Assembly (NCBI GenBank): GCA_021827445.1
Contig: JAKAVW010000140.1
Location: 1 to 7,787, forward strand
Length of the DNA stretch: 7,787 bases
Source of the DNA: Pseudomonadota bacterium
GTDB lineage: Bacteria > Pseudomonadota > Gammaproteobacteria > Acidithiobacillales > Acidithiobacillaceae
Direction: 5' to 3'
Part shown: one piece after another, positions 5,952 through 7,787 of the stretch
How positions within the stretch are numbered: the stretch's first letter is position 1
How the letters are laid out: each line of letters opens with the position of its first letter
Notes under the pieces: generated by a model
What the model was told of the DNA's origin: nothing
What the model saw: the letters and a program-made list of their open reading frames with translations, nothing else
Databases searched by the model: none
Translations under genes and position numbers: made by a program

Positions 5952-6952
5952 TGCGAGTGGCAGTAATCGGCTGCGGCAAGCAGTCGCCAAAACATCTGCA
6001 AGGGTTGCGGGGTGCCGGCCTCAGCAACCAGGATTTGGCGGTTACCGACGTGGATCCCGGTCGGGCGGCCAGCCTGGCAGCCAGGGAGGGGGTGACAGCG
6101 GTTCCGCTCGATGAAGTGTGGAACGACGCTGACATCCGGGCCGTGGTCATCGCCACGCCCACTCCCACCCATATCGAACTCGCCGATAAGGCAATTCGCA
6201 CAAACAAGGCTTTCTTATGCGAGAAACCCCTGGCGACTGACTATGGGCAGGCGCGGGCACTGGCAGAACGTGCCCAAGCGGTCGGTGTCCCTGGCATGGT
6301 GGGCTACATCTACCGTTCGGTACCGGTGTTTCAGCATGTCCGCCGGTTGCTGCTTGAAGAATCTGTGCTGGGGCGGATCAATCTCGCCCTTTTGCGCATC
6401 GGGGGCCGTGGTTCGCACCAGACTTGGAAACACCTGCACGCTCTCGGTGGTGGCGCCATCAACGAGATGCTGGTGCATACGCTGGATTTGGCGCTCTGGC
6501 TGTTTGGCTCGCCACGCAAAGCAAGCCTTTTGGCCAGTGAATTGCGCATGCCGGTGAGAACTATCAACGGGGAAAACGAGACCGTGGATGCCGAAGACAG
6601 CGTCATAGTGCAGCTCGCCTACGACAAAAGTCCCTCTGTCTATCTTCAGGCCGACATGCTGACTCCTGCCTTTACGCAGCGCCTGGAGGTGCAGGGGGAG
6701 AACGGTACTCTGGTTGCATCCATACAGCAGGATGAGCCGAGTTACCTTTTCCTGATCCAAGGCCGCACTGGTTATGCGGCGGGACGTCATTCACTGCAGT
6801 ACGAAAACTATGATCCTTATGTAACCCAGTCCAGTACATTCTTGACTGCGGCAAAATCCGGCAATCAACCTGCCTACGGCACGCTGCATGAGGCGGCGCT
6901 GTTGCACCAACTTATAGATCAATTACATCTTCAACAGGAGAAGTTCACGTGA
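5951..6952 (+). CDS. Gfo/Idh/MocA-family NAD(P)-dependent sugar oxidoreductase (probable 3-dehydrogenase, WlbA/WbpB-like role)
   Basis: This 333-residue enzyme has an N-terminal Rossmann domain starting MRVAVIGCGKQSPKHLQGL (dinucleotide loop G7-x-G9 with H15). It has an acidic D33-V-D35 after strand 2, favouring NAD(H), and the family signature CEKPLA (90-95) with K92. The C-terminal alpha/beta domain contains GGGAINEMLVHTLDLALWLF (166-185), where E172, H176 and D179 occupy the usual E/D-x-x-x-H-x-x-D catalytic region. Family members oxidise a sugar hydroxyl to a ketone; next to a DegT-type aminotransferase the likely job is C3 oxidation of a UDP-sugar. It is a generic Gfo/Idh/MocA sequence and not obviously close to P. 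aeruginosa WbpB, so the substrate is inferred. ATG 5951 overlaps the upstream stop (TGATG) with a G-run at 5937-5942 as ribosome site; the open frame extends further upstream, but that part lies inside the acyltransferase gene. Local G+C is high (42 of 60 bases at 6061-6120). Confidence 0.92.
   Translation: MRVAVIGCGKQSPKHLQGLRGAGLSNQDLAVTDVDPGRAASLAAREGVTAVPLDEVWNDADIRAVVIATPTPTHIELADKAIRTNKAFLCEKPLATDYGQARALAERAQAVGVPGMVGYIYRSVPVFQHVRRLLLEESVLGRINLALLRIGGRGSHQTWKHLHALGGGAINEMLVHTLDLALWLFGSPRKASLLASELRMPVRTINGENETVDAEDSVIVQLAYDKSPSVYLQADMLTPAFTQRLEVQGENGTLVASIQQDEPSYLFLIQGRTGYAAGRHSLQYENYDPYVTQSSTFLTAAKSGNQPAYGTLHEAALLHQLIDQLHLQQEKFT
6936..6940 (+). promoter_or_regulatory. Ribosome binding site (AGGAG) that fixes a GTG start for the aminotransferase
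   Basis: AGGAG is 8 bases before GTG 6949 and 17 bases before the in-frame ATG 6958. The spacing clearly supports GTG 6949, which also gives a GTGA overlap with the upstream stop. Confidence 0.7.
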
Positions 6953-7787
6953 TCCAGATGGCTGATACGCATTTGAGTGAAGAGGAAATCCAGGCGGCGG
7001 TCCGGGTACTGCGGTCCGGCGCCCTGCGCCAGGGACCGGAATGTGATGCCTTCGAACATGAATTTGCAGATGCCGTCGGCGCAAAATTCGCGGTGACCTG
7101 CGCCAATGGTTCCGCCGCCCTTCATCTGGCCTATGCGGCCATCCTTCGGCCGGGTGACGAAGTGCTGGTGCCTTCCTTCACGTTTTTCGCCACGGCCAGC
7201 ATGGTGATTCAATCAGGCATGAAGCCGGTCATTTGCGACGTGGATCCGGAAAGCTATCTGATTGATCTGGCGGACGCGGAAAAGCGGCTGACACCAAAAA
7301 CGCGCGCTATTGTTCCGGTTCACCTCTTTGGCAATGTTTGTGATGTGGACAAGGTCAGGGCTTTTGCCAAGAAGCATGGTCTCAAAATTATTTGGGATGC
7401 CGCCCAGGCGCAAGGCACTCTTTGGAAGGATCGGGACATCGGCGGACTGGAAGAAGCGGTGTGTTACTCCTTTTATCCCACCAAGAACCTGTTTGTGGGC
7501 GAGGGCGGAATGATCACCACTCCCGATCAGGAGATTGCGCACCGCATGCGATTTCTGCGTACCCACGGCCAGACCGCCAAATATACACATACGATGGTGG
7601 GTTGGAATTACCGCATGACGGATGTAGAGGCCGCCATCGGCCGGGCGCAGTTAAAGCGCTTGCCGGCGATGCTTGCCACCCGGCAACGCAATGCCAAAAT
7701 ATTGACCGATGGTCTCTCGAATATCAAAGGACTGAAATTGCAGCGTATCACGAATAACAGTCAACACGCTTGGCACCAGTTCTGCTT
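6949..7787 (+). CDS. DegT/DnrJ/EryC1/StrS-family PLP-dependent sugar aminotransferase (3' truncated, WbpE/WlbC-like role)
   Basis: An open frame from GTG 6949 runs off the right edge, giving 279 complete codons; full-length members have roughly 360-400 residues. It starts MIQMADTHLSEEEIQAAV, as in sugar aminotransferases. Family blocks in order are CANGSAALHLAYAA (cofactor phosphate region), GDEVLVPSFTFFATASMV, IVPVHLFGNVCDVD, WDAAQAQG with D150 and Q153 (contacts to the PLP pyridine ring), SFYPTKNLFVGEGGMI with K179 as the Schiff-base lysine, and GWNYRMTDVEAAIGRAQLKR. The enzyme should move an amino group, usually from glutamate, onto a keto-sugar nucleotide. The preceding oxidoreductase suggests a 3-keto UDP-sugar. 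The residue before D150 is W where E is common, but this position varies in the family. Because the 3' end is missing, C-terminal integrity cannot be judged. Confidence 0.94.
   Translation, partial: MIQMADTHLSEEEIQAAVRVLRSGALRQGPECDAFEHEFADAVGAKFAVTCANGSAALHLAYAAILRPGDEVLVPSFTFFATASMVIQSGMKPVICDVDPESYLIDLADAEKRLTPKTRAIVPVHLFGNVCDVDKVRAFAKKHGLKIIWDAAQAQGTLWKDRDIGGLEEAVCYSFYPTKNLFVGEGGMITTPDQEIAHRMRFLRTHGQTAKYTHTMVGWNYRMTDVEAAIGRAQLKRLPAMLATRQRNAKILTDGLSNIKGLKLQRITNNSQHAWHQFC

Noticed and set aside
6215..6790. 191-codon open frame on the - strand
   Set aside because: It lies wholly antisense to the oxidoreductase gene, has no recognisable domain or ribosome site, and is explained by the high G+C of the + strand gene.
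7310..7757. Two + strand open frames (7310-7513 and 7392-7757)
   Set aside because: Both are out-of-frame shadows of the aminotransferase, whose true frame starts at GTG 6949 and stays open to the window end.

Overview
The window is a stretch of a surface-polysaccharide (O-antigen, capsule or exopolysaccharide) biosynthesis locus. All seven recognisable genes lie on the + strand. Mid-to-high G+C, G-rich Shine-Dalgarno sites, overlapping start/stop codons and the gene types together suggest a Gram-negative bacterium, probably a proteobacterium. Nothing in the sequence identifies the genus. Both ends are cut inside genes.

Block 1 (1-4075) contains four genes: the C-terminal end of a CapD/FlaA1-type nucleotide-sugar dehydratase/epimerase, a full-length SqdB-type UDP-sulfoquinovose synthase, a multi-pass membrane protein of the O-antigen polymerase/ligase (Wzy/WaaL) superfamily, and a GT4 glycosyltransferase. 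The genes overlap or nearly touch, so they are probably one transcription unit. The SqdB identification is very strong: the catalytic T/Y/K set and long conserved segments are intact.

A 134-base gap (4076-4209) is the only real non-coding interval. It carries a consensus -35 hexamer with a poor -10, plus a few short dyads. No convincing terminator is visible.

Block 2 (4210-7787) is a sugar-modification cassette: a non-hydrolysing UDP-GlcNAc 2-epimerase (WecB/WbpI superfamily), a left-handed beta-helix acyltransferase, a Gfo/Idh/MocA-family NAD(P) oxidoreductase, and a DegT/DnrJ/EryC1-family PLP aminotransferase cut by the window end. Oxidation, transamination, N-acetylation and 2-epimerisation are the steps of the known WbpB-WbpE-WbpD-WbpI (Bordetella WlbA-C-B-D) route to UDP-2,3-diacetamido-2,3-dideoxy-D-mannuronic acid. 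The UDP-GlcNAc 6-dehydrogenase (WbpA) needed for the uronic-acid version is not in the window.

The most interesting reading is that one locus may supply both a sulfonated sugar (sulfoquinovose) and a 2,3-diamino sugar to a surface glycan. This is inferred from gene content, not demonstrated. No RNA genes, CRISPR arrays, insertion sequences or phage genes were seen.
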